7,545 bases of DNA, from contig JAUSKV010000240.1 of the NCBI GenBank assembly GCA_030646745.1, positions 1 through 7,545 on the forward strand, given 5' to 3'. Under the pieces are notes generated by a model. The model saw only the letters and a program-made list of their open reading frames with translations, was not told the origin of the DNA and ran no database searches. Of this stretch, positions 5,458 through 7,545 are shown in pieces. The translations under genes and the position numbers were made by a program. The stretch's first letter is position 1; each line of letters begins with the position of its first letter. This DNA comes from Sulfurimonas sp. (GTDB taxonomy: Bacteria > Campylobacterota > Campylobacteria > Campylobacterales > Sulfurimonadaceae).

Positions 5458-7332
5458 TTAAATTATTTCCCTAATTTCAGCATTCACACCAGCTAGTTTA
5501 AAGATATCAAATATAGGTTTAATATTTTTAATTGAAGCGTTACCTCTATAATGATCTCTGTGGCTAACCGTAAATATAATTTGCTCTTTTGCTCGTGAAA
5601 AAGCAACAAAAAAACCATTATTATCAGAAAGTGGATTATTACCATAGTTCCAGTGAGAATTATCTTCTAAGCCAATAAAAATTATAGTATGAAATTCTAA
5701 GCCTTTACTTTTGTGCAAAGTCATAATTTTTATAGAATCTTTTCCTTCAAAATCTTCTATAGCTAAAATCCAATCCAAACTATTTTTATGTAAATAACTA
5801 TTTAAATAATTTGAAACTTTAATCTTTATTTCATGAAGATAATTTCCTTGAGCATAATGCTGGAAAACTGACTTTAAAATATCTTCATTTAAAAATGAGC
5901 TAATCATAGATATTACTTTAAATACACCATTTTCACTGTATTCGATTGTATCAATAATATTATCTCTAAAATGATTTATAAATTTTGTAATACACAGTTC
6001 ATTATCATCATGATTTTCTGAATAATTATGTGCATGATATTCTGTTATTTTAATCCAATCATCAGGAGATTTTTTTAAAAAAATCAATCTTAAAATTATT
6101 AAAATCAAATTAGTAAAAGGTTCAGACAATAAATCTTGCAACTCATTTTCAACTCTTGATTTTATATTAAAGTTCTTTAATTCATATTGTAGTTTCTCTG
6201 TAAATATATCAGGCTGTTGCTTTGTTAAAATACAAATTTCATTAGTTGAGATACTTTGATTAACAATTAAGTCTTGAATCTGTAGAGATATATCTTTAGC
6301 TTCTTGTGTATTATTTTTATAATATAAAACTCTACAAGGTGTATTGGTAGGACTACCCTCTTCTTTCATTGATATAACATCTGTTTGTGATATTTTCATT
6401 AGAGAATCTACAATTATATTTTGCATAGTAACAAGGGTTTTAGAAGAACGATAGTTATTAATAAGCTGATACTCAACAGCTGTAAAATCTGTTTTATAAA
6501 TATTGAAAATATTATCTAATGCACCTGCCCAAGACATAATAGTTTGTTTCTCATCTCCAACAGCTGTGACTTTAATATTTGTATTCATAAAACAAGTTTT
6601 AACTAAATCATATTGAATAGAAGTAGTATCTTGAAATTCATCTAGAAAAACATATGAATAAGTTGATTGTAAAGCTAATAATAATTTTGGGTTTACTCTA
6701 AAAATCAATTCAACTAATCGTCCTATCATTGTAAATGACAACCTAGAAGGATTACTATTTAATAATAGATTCCATATTCTTTTTGTTGCTTTTTCGGCTG
6801 TACTAACTTCGTTAAAGCCATCAATAGGCAATAAATCAGCTGTTAAATTATTTCTTTCAAATGTCTTAGAGTTTAATGAATATTTTTCAGATTCTGTTAA
6901 TCCAATCTCATCAAATAATTTTTCCATTTCTTTATAAGTTGATATTGAAAAGTCAATTTCATATTCATGTTCAATTGTCCAATTATCAGGTAATGCTAGT
7001 TTAAATCTATCTAAAATATTTTTTGCAAAAGCATCAAAGGTCATAGAATCAAATCTACCAGCTAATTCTTTTCCACATCTAAGCTCTACACGCTCTTTTA
7101 AATTTTTAGCTGAATCTTTTTTAAAACTAATCGCAAGTATTCGTTTATCTCTTTCGCATTTACCTGTCTGCAGAATATAAGAAGCTTTTTGAGCTAAAAG
7201 TTCACTTTTTCCTGCTCCTGGTCCTGCTGTGACTAAAATATTATTATCGACAACTCTAACAACATGTTCTGCATTTGCTTCAAGACTTTCAATCCCTTGT
7301 GGTTTCCATTCTTGAGAAGTTAATAGTCTCAA
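5458..7332 (-). CDS. gajB: UvrD/Rep-like superfamily 1 helicase, probable Gabija GajB
   Basis: This 624-residue protein has the full set of UvrD-type helicase motifs. They are Walker A AGPGAGKS (36-43), motif Ia with ILAISFKKDSA (65-75), Walker B DEFQDT (231-236), motif III around GDEKQTIMSWAGA (259-271), NYRSS (293-297), motif V TLHKSKGLEF (538-547) and motif VI VAFSRAKEQ (576-584). The stretch RCG..LAGRFDSMTFDAFAK (about 85-104) is typical of the helicases paired with OLD-like nucleases in Gabija. The start is TTG: an in-frame stop lies a few codons earlier and no other start codon falls before Walker A. The TTG overlaps the TGA of the upstream gene (TTGA), so translation is coupled. In Gabija, GajB uses DNA ends and nucleotides and works with the GajA nuclease against phage. 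Assignment to Gabija rests mainly on context; a stand-alone helicase is the alternative. Confidence 0.85.
   Translation of the reverse strand: MRLLTSQEWKPQGIESLEANAEHVVRVVDNNILVTAGPGAGKSELLAQKASYILQTGKCERDKRILAISFKKDSAKNLKERVELRCGKELAGRFDSMTFDAFAKNILDRFKLALPDNWTIEHEYEIDFSISTYKEMEKLFDEIGLTESEKYSLNSKTFERNNLTADLLPIDGFNEVSTAEKATKRIWNLLLNSNPSRLSFTMIGRLVELIFRVNPKLLLALQSTYSYVFLDEFQDTTSIQYDLVKTCFMNTNIKVTAVGDEKQTIMSWAGALDNIFNIYKTDFTAVEYQLINNYRSSKTLVTMQNIIVDSLMKISQTDVISMKEEGSPTNTPCRVLYYKNNTQEAKDISLQIQDLIVNQSISTNEICILTKQQPDIFTEKLQYELKNFNIKSRVENELQDLLSEPFTNLILIILRLIFLKKSPDDWIKITEYHAHNYSENHDDNELCITKFINHFRDNIIDTIEYSENGVFKVISMISSFLNEDILKSVFQHYAQGNYLHEIKIKVSNYLNSYLHKNSLDWILAIEDFEGKDSIKIMTLHKSKGLEFHTIIFIGLEDNSHWNYGNNPLSDNNGFFVAFSRAKEQIIFTVSHRDHYRGNASIKNIKPIFDIFKLAGVNAEIREII
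7329..7332 (-). promoter_or_regulatory. TTGA stop/start overlap coupling the two genes
   Basis: On the minus strand the helicase TTG (7332-7330) and the upstream TGA (7331-7329) share two bases. No strong ribosome-binding site precedes it, so ribosomes finishing the upstream gene probably re-initiate here. This ties helicase production to its partner. Confidence 0.8.
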
Positions 7333-7545
7333 CTCAGTCTCGTATTTATTTTTTCAACAAGTTTTTTTAATACATCAGGAGTTTTATTTTTTAAATCTTC
7401 ATCTGAAATTTGAGCTAAAGCATTAAGATGCGAAGTAGGTTTTCCTTGCCCTAAGAATAAGTATCTATACCAATAGTAATACTCAGGGTTAGGATACTTT
7501 GAAATATCAATAGCTTCGATATCGGTCTTTTTTTTCTTTTTTAAA
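7329..7545 (-). CDS. gajA: C-terminal end of an upstream gene, probably the Gabija nuclease GajA (partial)
   Basis: Only the last 71 codons are in the window; the gene continues beyond its right edge. After a lysine-rich stretch comes an aromatic cluster (PEYYYWYRYLFLGQGK). A PTSHLNAL segment and a C-terminal helix with DLKNKTPDVLKKLVEKI follow. The pattern of a GKP-x-x-H segment followed by a 'P-x-x-L-x-x-L' terminal helix resembles, from memory, the ends of OLD-family ATP-dependent endonucleases, the GajA partner of Gabija systems. No Walker or TOPRIM motif can be seen because those parts lie outside the window. The overlap with the helicase start shows that the two form one operon. The assignment is an inference from the helicase type, the overlap and this weak C-terminal resemblance; another helicase-associated partner is possible. 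Confidence 0.55.
   Translation of the reverse strand, partial: LKKKKKTDIEAIDISKYPNPEYYYWYRYLFLGQGKPTSHLNALAQISDEDLKNKTPDVLKKLVEKINTRLS

Overview
This AT-rich window looks like a member of the Campylobacterota, of the Sulfurimonas/Sulfurovum/Arcobacter kind. That is an inference from gene style, base composition and protein character; the window contains no rRNA or other marker gene. It divides into two parts. The left part (about 1-2416) is a metal-handling operon that reads rightward: a 65-residue membrane SHOCT protein followed by a copper-type P1B ATPase whose ribosome-binding site overlaps the stop codon of the first gene. This part is visibly richer in G+C than the rest.

The middle and right parts look like one end of an integrated genomic island. 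At 2579-2605, on the minus strand, lies what reads as the last 27 bases of a tRNA gene (T-arm, acceptor 3' strand and encoded CCA) with no 5' part. This is the kind of scar left by a tRNA-targeting integrase. About 165 bases further on is a tyrosine recombinase gene (2771-3952) with repeated TGTTGAAACA sequences in front of it. Its reading frame is broken twice, each time near a run of six A, and the two breaks compensate, so it is either a recent pseudogene or an intact gene with two homopolymer sequence errors.

The cargo is defence-like and reads leftward. First comes a two-gene operon (5126 to 4007): a small helix-turn-helix protein, the presumed antitoxin and autorepressor, overlapping by 11 bases an AbiEii/AbiGii-family nucleotidyltransferase toxin. 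Its promoter matches the sigma-70 consensus exactly (TTGACA, 17 bases, TATAAT), and a perfect 7+3+7 palindrome occupies the spacer, an obvious candidate operator. A roughly 330-base gene-free stretch with two hairpin-forming inverted repeats separates it from a second leftward operon. That operon consists of the C-terminal 71 codons of a gene cut by the window edge and a 624-residue UvrD/Rep-like superfamily 1 helicase that starts at a TTG overlapping the upstream stop (TTGA). The helicase motifs, the overlap and the resemblance of the partial protein to the end of OLD-family nucleases suggest a Gabija-type anti-phage system (GajA then GajB).

The best reading is a mobile island, inserted at the 3' end of a tRNA gene beside a copper-resistance operon, carrying an integrase, a toxin-antitoxin pair and a Gabija-like system. 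I do not see a wholly new system. The points most worth following are the GajA-like partner beyond the window, the exact operator/promoter arrangement of the toxin operon, the broken integrase and the tRNA scar.
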